Positions 11,604 through 19,869 of a DNA stretch of 64,000 bases are shown in pieces. Origin of the DNA: Streptomyces sp. F001 (lineage in GTDB: Bacteria > Actinomycetota > Actinomycetes > Streptomycetales > Streptomycetaceae); contig NZ_QZWF01000025.1 of NCBI RefSeq assembly GCF_004187715.1, positions 1-64,000 of the forward strand, given 5' to 3'. The first letter of the stretch is position 1; every line of letters begins with the position of its first letter. The translations under genes were made by a program, and so were the position numbers. The notes beneath the pieces were generated by a model that ran no database searches, was not told the DNA's origin, and was given only the letters and a program-made list of their open reading frames with translations.

Positions 11604-12239
11604 TCACAGCTCCGCCGAGGCTCCGGGCGCCAGCCGCAGGTGCTCCGCGCCGCCCAGGGCGCCGATCTGGTTGTCGTAGATCGGGCGGGCGAGGTCGGTG
11701 AGGAGGGCGTCGTGGATGTCGTAGGCGCGCTGCGGCTTGACCTCACGTACGTAGTCGATGACCTCGGAGATCTTGTTCCACGGGGCCATGACCGGCAGCA
11801 TCAGCGTCTCCACCGGCCGGTCGGGGACCGTGAGGGCGTCGCCGGGGTGGAAGACCCGGCCGCCGTCGATCAGATAGCCGACGTTGGTGATGCGCGGGAT
11901 GTCCGGGTGGATCACCGCGTGGAGTTCACCGTGCACCTGGACGTCGAAGCCCGCCGCGGTGAACGTGTCGCCGTGGCCGACGGTGTGGACGCGGCCCGGG
12001 AACGCCGCCGAGATCTTCTCCGCGACGGACCTGAGCGTCCAGATCTCGGCGGCCGGGTCGGCCTCCATGGCGGCTCGCAGCCGCTCCTCGTCGAAGTGGT
12101 CGGGGTGCTCGTGTGTGACGAGGATCGCGTCCGCGCCGACTGCGGCGTCCGCCTCACTGAATCCACCGGGGTCGAGAACGAGCGTCTGCCCGTCCTTCTC
12201 GAGCCGGACGCACGCGTGCGACTTCTTCGTGAGCTTCAT
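11604..12239 (-). CDS. metallo-beta-lactamase-fold hydrolase
   Basis: A 211-residue MBL-fold protein of the UlaG-like type. The zinc motif THEHPDH is near residue 47, GELHAVIHP and FHPGDAL supply further ligands, and there is a C-terminal YDIHD. The substrate is unknown. The reading frame is open far upstream on the same strand, through pcaL in another frame, but the ATG at 12239 is the only start that fits the family. It lies 56 bp after pcaL and may be co-transcribed with it. Confidence 0.85.
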   Translation of the reverse strand: MKLTKKSHACVRLEKDGQTLVLDPGGFSEADAAVGADAILVTHEHPDHFDEERLRAAMEADPAAEIWTLRSVAEKISAAFPGRVHTVGHGDTFTAAGFDVQVHGELHAVIHPDIPRITNVGYLIDGGRVFHPGDALTVPDRPVETLMLPVMAPWNKISEVIDYVREVKPQRAYDIHDALLTDLARPIYDNQIGALGGAEHLRLAPGASAEL

Positions 12240-12295
12240 GGGTCCATCCTGCCCCGGTCCGGCGCTGCGGGCCTCGGCCGCCGACCGAGCCGGGC

Positions 12296-13615
12296 TCACT
12301 CCTGGGGCGTGGTCTCCTCCCTGATGACCTGCTGGGCCACCTTGAACGCGCTGTTCGCCGCCGGTACGCCGCAGTAGACGGCCGCCTGGAGCAGCACCTC
12401 CTTGATCTCGGCCGGGGTGAGGCCGTTGCGCAGGGCGGCGCGGACGTGGAAGGCGAGCTCGTCCAGGTGACCGCCCGCGACCAGGGCGGTGAGGGTGATG
12501 CAGCTGCGGGTACGGCGGTCCAGGCCGGGCCGGCCCCAGATCTCGCCCCAGGCGTAGCGGGTGATGAACTCCTGGAAGTCCCCCGAGAACTCGTCGGCCT
12601 GCGCCAGCGCGCGGTCGACGTGCGCGTCGCCGAGCACCTCCCGGCGCACCTTGATCCCGGCGTCGTACGGGTCCGGCCGTCCCGCGCCCAGCGGTTCCGC
12701 AGCAGCCGGGGCGATCTCGGCGATCGGCGCGGACTGCGCCGGCACCGCGGCGAGGACCGGCTTGACGGGGGCCGCCGCGATGGCCATCTGGCCGGTGGCG
12801 TCGAAGCCGGGCTGCCAGGCGGTGGAGAAGTGGGTGACCAGCAGGTCCGTGACCGCCGCGGGCTGTTCCACGGGAACCAGGTGGGAGGCGCCGGGTACGA
12901 CGGCGAGACGCGCGTCCGGTATGCCGGCGACCAGCGTACGGGCCTCGGCGGGGCCGGTGACCTGGTCCTCCGAGCCGACCAGGACCAGCGTCGGCACACC
13001 CACGCGGCCGAGTTCCGGCCGTACGTCGAACGTGGCGAGTGCCTCGCAGGCGGCGATGTAGCAGCCGGGGTCGGTGGTGCGCACCATCTGCACCGCCCAC
13101 TCGGTGATCGCCGGCTGGGCGGCGGCGAACCCGGCGGTGAACCAGCGGTCGGGTGCGGTACGGGCGATCGGGTCGAGCCCGTTCGTCCGCACGATCACGC
13201 CGCGCTGGCGGAACTCGTCGGCCGTGCCGAAGCGCGGCGAGGCGGCGATCACCGCGAGTGAGGCGAGGCGCTCGGGGTGGCGCAGGGCCAGTTCGACGCC
13301 GACCGCGGCGCCGAGAGCGCAGCCCGCGTAGCCGAAACGCTGCACGCCCAGAGCCTCGAGCGTGGCGAGCAGCCGGTCGGTGAGGTCGGCGACGGAGCCC
13401 GCGGGGTAGGCGGGGGCGCCGCCGTGTCCGGGCAGGTCGAACCGGAAGACCCGCCACTGCTTGGTCAGCTCCGGGACCTGCCGGTCCCACATGTGCCATG
13501 TGGTACCCAGTGAGGGACCCAAGATCAGGACAGGTGCGTCTTCTGGCCCGTCAAAGCGGTATTGCAGGGTGTTCGGTGGTGTCTCGCTCACCCGCCTGAG
13601 CCTCTCATCTGTCAC
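12296..13615 (-). CDS. pcaL: 3-oxoadipate enol-lactonase / 4-carboxymuconolactone decarboxylase fusion
   Basis: A 439-residue two-domain protein of the beta-ketoadipate (protocatechuate) pathway. Residues 1-260 are an alpha/beta hydrolase resembling PcaD; residues about 310-430 are a PcaC/AhpD-like decarboxylase domain (WGEIWGRPGLD, GHLDELAFHVRAALRNG, VYCGVPAAN). An Ala/Pro-rich linker joins them, as in streptomycete PcaL. Oddly, the nucleophile elbow reads AGCALGAA: the position that is Ser in GxSxG lactonases is Ala, while Asp (GSEDQV) and His (GASHLV) are kept. No other pca genes are in the window. The GTG start at 13615 lies inside a 125-bp segment repeated 46 kb away. Confidence 0.88.
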   Translation of the reverse strand: MTDERLRRVSETPPNTLQYRFDGPEDAPVLILGPSLGTTWHMWDRQVPELTKQWRVFRFDLPGHGGAPAYPAGSVADLTDRLLATLEALGVQRFGYAGCALGAAVGVELALRHPERLASLAVIAASPRFGTADEFRQRGVIVRTNGLDPIARTAPDRWFTAGFAAAQPAITEWAVQMVRTTDPGCYIAACEALATFDVRPELGRVGVPTLVLVGSEDQVTGPAEARTLVAGIPDARLAVVPGASHLVPVEQPAAVTDLLVTHFSTAWQPGFDATGQMAIAAAPVKPVLAAVPAQSAPIAEIAPAAAEPLGAGRPDPYDAGIKVRREVLGDAHVDRALAQADEFSGDFQEFITRYAWGEIWGRPGLDRRTRSCITLTALVAGGHLDELAFHVRAALRNGLTPAEIKEVLLQAAVYCGVPAANSAFKVAQQVIREETTPQE

Positions 13616-13616
13616 G
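13492..13616. repeat. direct repeat, left copy (pcaL 5' end)
   Basis: Positions 13492-13594 are identical base for base to 59737-59839 (103 bp), and similarity continues with a few mismatches to 13616/59861. Here the segment is the working 5' end of pcaL. Both copies have the same orientation, as expected of attachment sites or a duplication flanking an inserted region. Confidence 0.9.
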
Positions 13617-13620
13617 ACAG

Positions 13621-14013
13621 CCCCTATGAGCGGGGGCCTGGTGTAGCTATCTGACCAGGTGGAAGACCTCCCGGGCCGCCCCTAGGGCTGCCGACTTCGT
13701 CGCCCACTGCACCAGATCGCGGTATCCCGGCGTAGTGGCCGGGAACTCGATCGATGTGCTCATGGCCGAACCTGCCTGTTCCCCTTCCGGTCCCACTGCG
13801 CGTCGCGTTGCCGGTGCCGGGCCGCGTCAGGCGGTCAGAATCGTGAGGCCGCCACAATGATCGGCAGGCCCCTATCGGGACACGCCCCACCGGCCCGGTG
13901 CCGACACGCACCACCCCACACCCAAAGATCGACACATCCGTAACAAGGCACCCGGCCAGCTCTCACACGAGTCAGACCCCGGCACGGGACAGCACTCGTC
14001 GATCCTCCCCACA
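13621..14013 (-). mobile_element. internally deleted IS110-family element (relic A)
   Basis: Read on the minus strand, the left segment (13621-13680) encodes AAREVFHLVR-stop, typical of the end of an IS110-family DEDD transposase. It is joined directly to sequence encoding FPATTPGYRDLVQWA, the N-terminal domain. The rest (about 13745-14013) is the non-coding end upstream of the transposase, similar to 59030-59265. Most of the transposase is therefore gone while both ends remain. The element sits just upstream of the pcaL start. Confidence 0.75.
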
Positions 14014-14071
14014 CAGCCGCCCCAACGACGGCGTACTTCCGAAAGTCCCGCTCCCCATGGGGCCTCCTGTG

Positions 14072-14640
14072 CTAGCGGCTTTGGTGAAGTTCGCTGCTGA
14101 TCCTTGGACGCGGGTCTGCTGGTGGGTCAGTGCCTGGTCCACGGCTGTGCCGATGGCTTCGATGCAGGTGTGGGAGCGGTGGGGACAGTCCTCGTACTTG
14201 GCCGAGCGTCAGATGAGTTCGATGTCGTTGAGCTCGGGGCTGCGGGGCGGTAGGTAGAACAGCTCCACCCCGATCTTCGCCAGCTGGTCGCGGCGGCCCT
14301 TGAACGCCTTGGCCACGTGCGGAGGCGTTGTCCAGCACCACCGTGCACGGCCGGGACCGCCGCCAGACGGGCAGAGCCCCGACACCGTCCGCCGCTAGGG
14401 GCAGGGCGGCGGCCCCGCCGGGCAGGCCAGCCAGCTGGGAGCAGACGAACTCCGGCAGCATGGCCGCGTCGATCTTGCCGGTAGTGCGCTCCCACAGCAG
14501 ATCAGGATTGGTGGCGACGGTCAGGGCGCCCAGCACGTTGCCCCGCACGTCCGGGGCGGCGTGGAGCGGAACAGCCGCGCCGGCGGTCGCGACAGCGGTC
14601 GGCGCCACGGCTGGGGGCGTTGGCTGCTGACCATGCCGGA
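14072..14640 (-). mobile_element. IS630-family transposase relic
   Basis: Minus-strand translation gives the DDE core of an IS630/Tc1-type transposase: CTVVLDNASA with a catalytic Asp, then LPPRSPELNDIEL with the final Glu. A frameshift falls near 14318, inside the NASAHVAK motif, and a Trp codon appears replaced by TGA near 14208. The N-terminal part is not recognisable. The copy is clearly dead. Confidence 0.75.
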
Positions 14641-14989
14641 CACGGTGATGGTGTTCCTGGCGTCGCTGACGCTCGCTGTGTGGGACAGGGCCCGCGCGAC
14701 AGAACGAGGGCGCCACGGCGGACGGCGCCGAAGGATCGGCGCCGCGCCGGAGGCGGCCCTGGCCGCTCACGTCGGCATGGGCGGGACCATGTCCGCCATG
14801 CTGCTGATGACGGCCGTTTAGCGGGCACGCTCCCTTCGGCGGGCCGGGCTCCCGACCCAGGGGGGCAAGGCCAGCACGGGCTGAGGAACTCGCACGCCTG
14901 CTCCGGTGTTGAGGCTCTTTGCATTTGAATTTCCCCACCCCTTGCTCGGAATGGGGACAGACCTGCTCCTCGAGGCTCCCTACCCGGCA
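14641..14989. other. no convincing gene
   Basis: A 349-bp stretch between two decayed elements. A plus-strand frame (14630-14821) encodes a short hydrophobic tail ending MGGTMSAMLLMTAV, which could be the stump of a small membrane protein, but it lacks a start and a clear family. Confidence 0.4.
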
Positions 14990-15585
14990 TTACAGGCCGA
15001 AGGCGCCGCCTTCGATGAGGATGAGCAGCCCGAGGACGATCAGGACCAAGGGGAGAAGAACGTGACCCCACCGGCTGAGCGCCTTGGCGATGATCGGGGG
15101 GTGGCGAAGAACCGACCCGCGAAGTACCAGAGGGCCACCAGGACCAGGAAGACGACCGCGTACACGCTCATCCCGCCCACGCCGGCGGTAGCGAACACGG
15201 GGACGTAGACGCCGATGTTGTCGCCGCCGTTGGCGAAGGTGACGGCGGCGACCTCCAGCACTTTCGGTCGCCCCTCGGCCGCGTCCTGCTCGTCGTCCGC
15301 GTCGTTGCGGTGCTGCCACGCCTGCCAGGCCGCCTTCAGGCCGAGAGCGAGCGGTAGCAGGCCGAGGTAAGGGGTGGCCGACTCCGGCAGGAAGGTCGCC
15401 CCGAACGCCGCGGCGACCGCGACGGCCAGGATGGCGGCGAAACCAAGGTACTGGCCGAGAACGATCCGACGGACGGAGCCGCGGCGACCCGCGCCCTGGG
15501 CGAAGAACAGCGACAGGATCAGGATGTCGTCGATGTTGGTGACGGCGAACAGCTAGGCCGCCTGTCCAACGATGCCCAGGTTCAC
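14990..15585 (-). pseudogene. cadD: CadD-family cadmium/cation transporter, broken
   Basis: The translation matches a five-helix CadD/LysE-superfamily exporter about 198 codons long: FAVTNIDDILILSLFF near the N-terminus, FANGGDNIGVYVPVF in the middle, LVLIVLGLLILIEGG at the end. Two lesions break it. An amber codon (TAG, 15555-15553) falls about 11 codons after the GTG start at 15585, and a frameshift lies in a run of C near 15100, where APRSSP should continue in the PIIAKALSRWGH frame. It lies left of copZ, transcribed away from the copper genes. Confidence 0.8.
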
Positions 15586-15910
15586 AGATGGACCCCTTTG
15601 CTCGGCTGCCCGGCGACAGTACCCGGCACGCGCCGGTCCACCGACACCAGGCTCCCCGGCCGTTGAAGGCGTAACGGAGCTGGGATCAAGAGCGTCACCG
15701 GGGATTTCTTCGGAGGTTCTCATCACCGGGCCGCTCTCCATCCCGGCAGACCGCTCCCGGCACCGGCCAACTCGCGCGGACTCAGGAATGCCGGCCGTGC
15801 CGATCCGCTCCTGCAGCGAGTGGACGAGGAGGCGCCCGCGGTGCTCAGCGCCCCGACAGGCGCCCCGTCAGGGGGGACTGGGACTTCGTGGGCCGCATCA
15901 CACTCCAGGA

Positions 15911-15927
15911 ATACCCCAGGGGGGTAT
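15911..15927. promoter_or_regulatory. CsoR-type copper operator, site A (copZ-copA)
   Basis: ATACCCC-AGG-GGGGTAT, a perfect 7-3-7 palindrome 82 bp before copZ. GC-rich cores of this form flanked by AT are established binding sites of the copper-sensing repressor CsoR, which releases DNA when it binds Cu(I). It matches three other sites in the window. Confidence 0.8.
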
Positions 15928-16008
15928 ATCGTTGACCGCGTCGAGGGCTCAGGGGAGCGATCGAGCCCCTCGCGAAGCACCCCTGCGTCGATACCTGAGG
16001 ACGAAGCC

Positions 16009-16308
16009 ATGACCGACCAGAAGAACTCCGGCTCCTGCTGCTCTACCGACGGTTCGTGCCACTCCGGCACCGCGGCGGCCGGCTCCGAGGGCGGCGGGAT
16101 CACCACCGTCTACAAGGTGTCCGGCATGACCTGCGGCCACTGCGAGGGCGCGGTCTCGCAGGAGATATCCGCGCTGGACGGCGTCACCGCGGTCAAGGCC
16201 GTCGCCCAGTCCGGCGAGGTGACCGTCACCTCCGCCGCGCCGCTCGACGCGGAGGCCGTCCGCGCCGCCGTCGACGAGGCAGGCTACGAGCTCGTCGGCA
16301 CGGCATGA
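16009..16308 (+). CDS. copZ: CopZ-like copper chaperone
   Basis: A 99-residue cytosolic heavy-metal-associated (HMA) protein. The Cu(I)-binding motif GMTCGHC is near residue 40, in a beta-alpha-beta-beta-alpha-beta domain ending ELVGTA. The N-terminal 30 residues are unusual for CopZ: they carry extra Cys and His (GSCCSTDGSCHSG) that could bind additional copper. It lies 109 bp before copA and behind operator A, so it should deliver Cu(I) to the ATPase. ATG at 16009. Confidence 0.9.
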   Translation: MTDQKNSGSCCSTDGSCHSGTAAAGSEGGGITTVYKVSGMTCGHCEGAVSQEISALDGVTAVKAVAQSGEVTVTSAAPLDAEAVRAAVDEAGYELVGTA

Positions 16309-16417
16309 GCCCGTCCGGGGCCGGACGGCCCCGGGCCCTGCGCTGTCCTCCCCGCGGGGACGTATCGCTCCGCTGATACGGACGCCGTACGTCCCGGCCT
16401 TCCCCAGGAGAATCTCC

Positions 16418-18802
16418 ATGTCCAGCACGGCTTCCGAGAGAACGCTTCCCGGCCAGGCACCCGCGCCCGCGCCCGTCGCCGAGATCGAGCTCTCCATCGG
16501 CGGCATGACTTGCGCCTCGTGCGCGGCCCGCATAGAGAAGAAGCTCAACCGCATGGACGGCGTCACGGCGACCGTCAACTTCGCCACCGAGAAGGCGAAG
16601 ATCTTCTACCCGGGCACGGTCGAGGTCGCCGACCTTCTCGCCACCGTCGAGAAGACCGGCTACACGGCCGCCCAGCCGTCTCCGCCCACTCCCCCGGCCG
16701 ACGAGGAGGACGAGGCCCTGGCGGCTCCGCCGGCTGCGGACGGGGAGCTGCTCTCCCTGCGGCAGCGGCTGTTCGTGTCGCTCGCGCTCTCGGTGCCGGT
16801 CGTCCTGATGGCGATGGTCCCGGCCCTGCAGTTCGACAACTGGCAATGGCTGTCGCTGACACTCGCCGCTCCCGTGGTCGTCTGGGGCGCGTTCCCCTTC
16901 CACAAGGCGGCCTGGACCAATGCCCGGCACGGTGCCGCGACCATGGACACCCTGGTGTCGATCGGCACACTCGCTGCGCTCGGCTGGTCGCTGTGGGCGC
17001 TGTTCTTCGGCCACGCCGGCATGCCGGGCATGCGGCACGGCTTCGAGTTCACCATCTCCCGCTCGGACGGGTCGTCCTCCATCTACCTGGAGGCCGCAGC
17101 CGGGGTGACCACGTTCATCCTCGCCGGGCGCTACCTGGAGGCGAAGTCCAAGCGCAAGTCGGGTGCCGCGCTCAGGGCGCTGGTGGAACTGGGCGCGAAG
17201 GACGTCTCGGTGCTGCGATACGAGGGGGGCGAGCGCGAAGCGCTCTCGGTTGAGGGCGGTGGTGGGAGACGGGTGGGCGGCACGGAAGTGCGCATCCCCG
17301 TCGCGCAGTTGGCGGTCGGCGACCGGTTCGTCGTACGCCCCGGGGAGAAGATCGCGACCGACGGGACCGTCGTGGAGGGCGCTTCGGCGGTGGATGCCTC
17401 CATGCTGACCGGCGAGTCGGTGCCGGTGGACGTGACCGTCGGCGACGCGGTGACCGGGGCGACCATGAACGCCGGCGGGCGGCTGGTGGTCAAGGCGACC
17501 CGGGTCGGCTCCGACACGCAACTCGCCCGCATGACGAAGCTGGTCGAGGACGCGCAGAACGGCAAGGCCGAGGTGCAACGCCTCGCCGACCGGATCTCCG
17601 GCGTCTTCGTCCCCGCGGTCCTGCTGATCGCCGCCGCCACCCTCGGCGCCTGGCTCGGCGTCACGGGCGATGCGACCGCCGCCTTCACCGCCGCCGTTGC
17701 GGTCCTGATCATCGCCTGCCCGTGCGCCCTCGGGCTCGCCACCCCGACCGCCCTGATGGTCGGCACCGGCCGCGGCGCCCAGCTCGGTATCCTCATCAAG
17801 GGCCCGGAGGTCCTGGAGTCCACCCGCCGGGTCGACACGGTCGTCCTGGACAAGACCGGCACGGTGACCACGGGCCGCATGCAGCTGCAGGACGTGTTCA
17901 CCGCACCAGGCGAGGACGAGGGCGAACTGCTGCGACTGGCGGGCGCGTTGGAGCACGCCTCCGAGCACCCGATCGCCCAGGCCATCGCGACCGGAGCGGT
18001 CGTGGGGGTCCCCCCGCTCGAGCGAAGCCGAGAGTGGGGGAGGACCGGAAGCCTGCCGGTGCCGGAGAACTTCGAGAACGTCGCGGGCCTCGGCGTCCAG
18101 GGCGTCGTCGACGGGCACGCCGTCCTCGTCGGCCGCGAGAAGCTCCTTACGGATTGGGTCATCGAGCTGCCCCGCGAACTGGCCGAGGCCAAGGCCGCCG
18201 CGGAGGCCGAGGGACGCACGGCGGTCGCCGTCGCCTGGGACGGAAAGGCGCGCGGTGTCCTCACCGTCGCCGACGCGATCAAGGGGACCAGCGCCGAGGC
18301 CGTGGCGGAGCTGCGCCGACTGGGCCTCAAGCCCGTCCTGCTGACCGGCGACAACCAGCTCGTCGCCGAGTCGGTCGCCAAGGCTGTCGGCATTGACGAG
18401 GTCATCGCCGAAGTGCTGCCGCAGGACAAGGTCGACGTGGTCAAGCGGCTCCAGGCCGAGGGCCGTACGGTCGCCATGGTCGGCGACGGCGTCAACGACG
18501 CGGCCGCCCTCGCCACCGCCGACCTGGGCCTGGCCATGGGCACCGGCACCGACGCGGCCATCGAGGCGGGCGACCTGACCCTCGTCCGCGGCGACCTGCG
18601 CGTCGCGGCGGACGCCATCCGCCTCTCCCGCAGGACCCTGGCCACCATCAAGGGCAACCTCTTCTGGGCCTTCGGCTACAACGTCGCAGCCCTGCCGCTG
18701 GCCGCCGCCGGCATGCTGAACCCCATGATCGCCGGTGCCGCTATGGCTTTCTCGTCGGTCTTCGTCGTCACCAACAGCCTGCGTCTTCGGTCCTTCAAGT
18801 AG
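16418..18802 (+). CDS. copA: copper-exporting P1B-type ATPase
   Basis: A 794-residue integral membrane pump that exports Cu(I) using ATP. One N-terminal HMA domain has GMTCASC near residue 28; then come eight predicted membrane helices, the actuator motif TGES, the transmembrane metal site CPCALG, the phosphorylated DKTGT, the nucleotide-domain SEHP, and the hinge GDGVNDAAAL. Two loops look inserted: one in the actuator region (about residues 268-290, Gly/Glu-rich), and one of 13 residues in the nucleotide domain encoded by a palindrome at 18007-18045. Transcription should follow copZ from operator A. A stem-loop follows the stop. Confidence 0.95.
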   Translation: MSSTASERTLPGQAPAPAPVAEIELSIGGMTCASCAARIEKKLNRMDGVTATVNFATEKAKIFYPGTVEVADLLATVEKTGYTAAQPSPPTPPADEEDEALAAPPAADGELLSLRQRLFVSLALSVPVVLMAMVPALQFDNWQWLSLTLAAPVVVWGAFPFHKAAWTNARHGAATMDTLVSIGTLAALGWSLWALFFGHAGMPGMRHGFEFTISRSDGSSSIYLEAAAGVTTFILAGRYLEAKSKRKSGAALRALVELGAKDVSVLRYEGGEREALSVEGGGGRRVGGTEVRIPVAQLAVGDRFVVRPGEKIATDGTVVEGASAVDASMLTGESVPVDVTVGDAVTGATMNAGGRLVVKATRVGSDTQLARMTKLVEDAQNGKAEVQRLADRISGVFVPAVLLIAAATLGAWLGVTGDATAAFTAAVAVLIIACPCALGLATPTALMVGTGRGAQLGILIKGPEVLESTRRVDTVVLDKTGTVTTGRMQLQDVFTAPGEDEGELLRLAGALEHASEHPIAQAIATGAVVGVPPLERSREWGRTGSLPVPENFENVAGLGVQGVVDGHAVLVGREKLLTDWVIELPRELAEAKAAAEAEGRTAVAVAWDGKARGVLTVADAIKGTSAEAVAELRRLGLKPVLLTGDNQLVAESVAKAVGIDEVIAEVLPQDKVDVVKRLQAEGRTVAMVGDGVNDAAALATADLGLAMGTGTDAAIEAGDLTLVRGDLRVAADAIRLSRRTLATIKGNLFWAFGYNVAALPLAAAGMLNPMIAGAAMAFSSVFVVTNSLRLRSFK
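18007..18045. repeat. 39-bp palindromic insert inside copA
   Basis: GGTCCCCCCGCTC and GTGGGGGAGGACC form imperfect inverted arms around GAGCGAAGCCGAG. The insert is a multiple of three, so the frame is kept and adds VPPLERSREWGRT to the ATPase. I recall similar palindromes dispersed in streptomycete genomes, both between and within genes. Confidence 0.65.
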
Positions 18803-18826
18803 GCCCTCCCAAGAACCGGGCTGCCT

Positions 18827-18866
18827 GCCGCCTGGCGGCTGTCCTTCGGGACGGTGGCCAGGCGGC
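18827..18866 (+). terminator. stem-loop after copA
   Basis: GCCGCCTGGC pairs with GCCAGGCGGC, with an inner GTCC-TTCG-GGAC tetraloop hairpin, 25 bp past the copA stop. There is no T-run, which is normal for Streptomyces. Confidence 0.7.
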
Positions 18867-18943
18867 GTCGTCTTCCCGTGCCCAGACCCTCGTCTCGCCA
18901 CCCTCTTTCATACCCCCAGGCGTAAGTCGCTCCCCTAAATCAG

Positions 18944-18960
18944 ATACCCTCCGGGGGTAC
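18944..18960. promoter_or_regulatory. CsoR-type copper operator, site B
   Basis: ATACCCT-CCG-GGGGTAC, one mismatch per arm from the ideal, 66 bp before the GTG at 19026. A lone left half-site (CATACCCCC) lies at 18909. Confidence 0.7.
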
Positions 18961-19025
18961 TTAGAACCAGGCGGCATTCGACCACGCCAGCGGCGCAAGC
19001 ACACCGACAGGAGAGGACGTCGACG

Positions 19026-19211
19026 GTGCACACTCCATCGCGGAACAGCACTCTTCGACGTGCAGTCGACCACCCGCTGGCGAGGATGACGGCCGCCGCG
19101 CTGCTCCAGGCGCTGGCCACCCATCTCAGCCAGAAGGGCGGCGCGGGCGCGTCATGTCCGGGCGCGTGCACAGACGCGAGGGCTCCGCGGGACGACCACG
19201 CGCAGCGTTGA
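19026..19211 (+). CDS. small protein of unknown function under operator B
   Basis: A 61-residue frame starting with GTG, preceded by AGGAGAGGA about 8 nt upstream and by a CsoR-type operator. The sequence has one amphipathic stretch (MTAAALLQALATHL) and two Cys (SCPGACTD), with no recognisable family. It may be a real copper-responsive small protein or the leader of the DUF6153 gene 104 bp downstream. Confidence 0.4.
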   Translation: MHTPSRNSTLRRAVDHPLARMTAAALLQALATHLSQKGGAGASCPGACTDARAPRDDHAQR

Positions 19212-19314
19212 TCCGCCCTGGGCCGGCCGTCAGACGCATCCCCTTGCGGCGCGGCCCGTGTCCTTTGGGTACTGTCGGAAAGCAGATCCAGAACAGCGAA
19301 GGACGGGAACCGGA

Positions 19315-19776
19315 GTGAAGGCGAGTCGGCACGTACGCACAGGAGGCGCCCTCGGGCACCTGCTGCTCGTCGTGGTGCTCGCGCTGGGCGTCTTCACGAT
19401 GCACACCCTGGGACACCCCGACACCTCGCACGACTCCGCCATGACCACCGCGTCCCACGCCACGACAACGGACGCAGCCGCCGCGGCCCACACGCCCATG
19501 AGCGTTCCAGCCGACACCGAGGCGGGCGTGGGCAGTCACGCGACAGACCCCGCGGACCCGTCAGCCGCGCACCAGCCCGCCATGGCCATGGACATGCTCT
19601 CGCTGTGCCTGGCAGTCCTGTTCGGCGCGTGGCTGCTCGCCGCCCTCCTCAGGTCGGCGTTCGCCCGGCACACGGAATGGCTGGCGGAGCTGCTCGCGCA
19701 GGTCGCCGCCGTACTGCGGCCCAACCCGCCGCCACGCGGACCAGATCTCACCCGTTTGTCAGTTCTGCGGCTGTAG
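19315..19776 (+). CDS. DUF6153-like membrane protein (copy 1)
   Basis: A 153-residue protein with two membrane segments (about 14-31 and 97-115) and a His/Met/Thr-rich exported loop between them (HTLGHPDTSH, HQPAMAMDM). The C-terminus ends PDLTRLSVLRL. Two more proteins in this window share that layout and tail. I associate the family with DUF6153 of Streptomyces; its role is unknown, but the Met/His-rich loop and the copper-gene setting suggest a periplasm-side copper role. GTG at 19315 follows GGACGGGA. Confidence 0.65.
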   Translation: MKASRHVRTGGALGHLLLVVVLALGVFTMHTLGHPDTSHDSAMTTASHATTTDAAAAAHTPMSVPADTEAGVGSHATDPADPSAAHQPAMAMDMLSLCLAVLFGAWLLAALLRSAFARHTEWLAELLAQVAAVLRPNPPPRGPDLTRLSVLRL

Positions 19777-19869
19777 GCCGAACCGTTCTCGCGGGCGCGC
19801 ACCACGCGCGACCCCGCGGCTTCGCGTAAGCCAAAACAGCCCAGAACCGACACACGAGGTGAATCGACC

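Noticed and set aside
16226..18901. 891-codon frame antisense to copA
   Set aside because: It runs through copA codon-for-codon on the other strand, is Gly/Arg/Asp-rich, and has no domain; a shadow of a strongly biased gene.
18908..18922. Extra CsoR site before site B
   Set aside because: Only the left half (ATACCCCC) is present.
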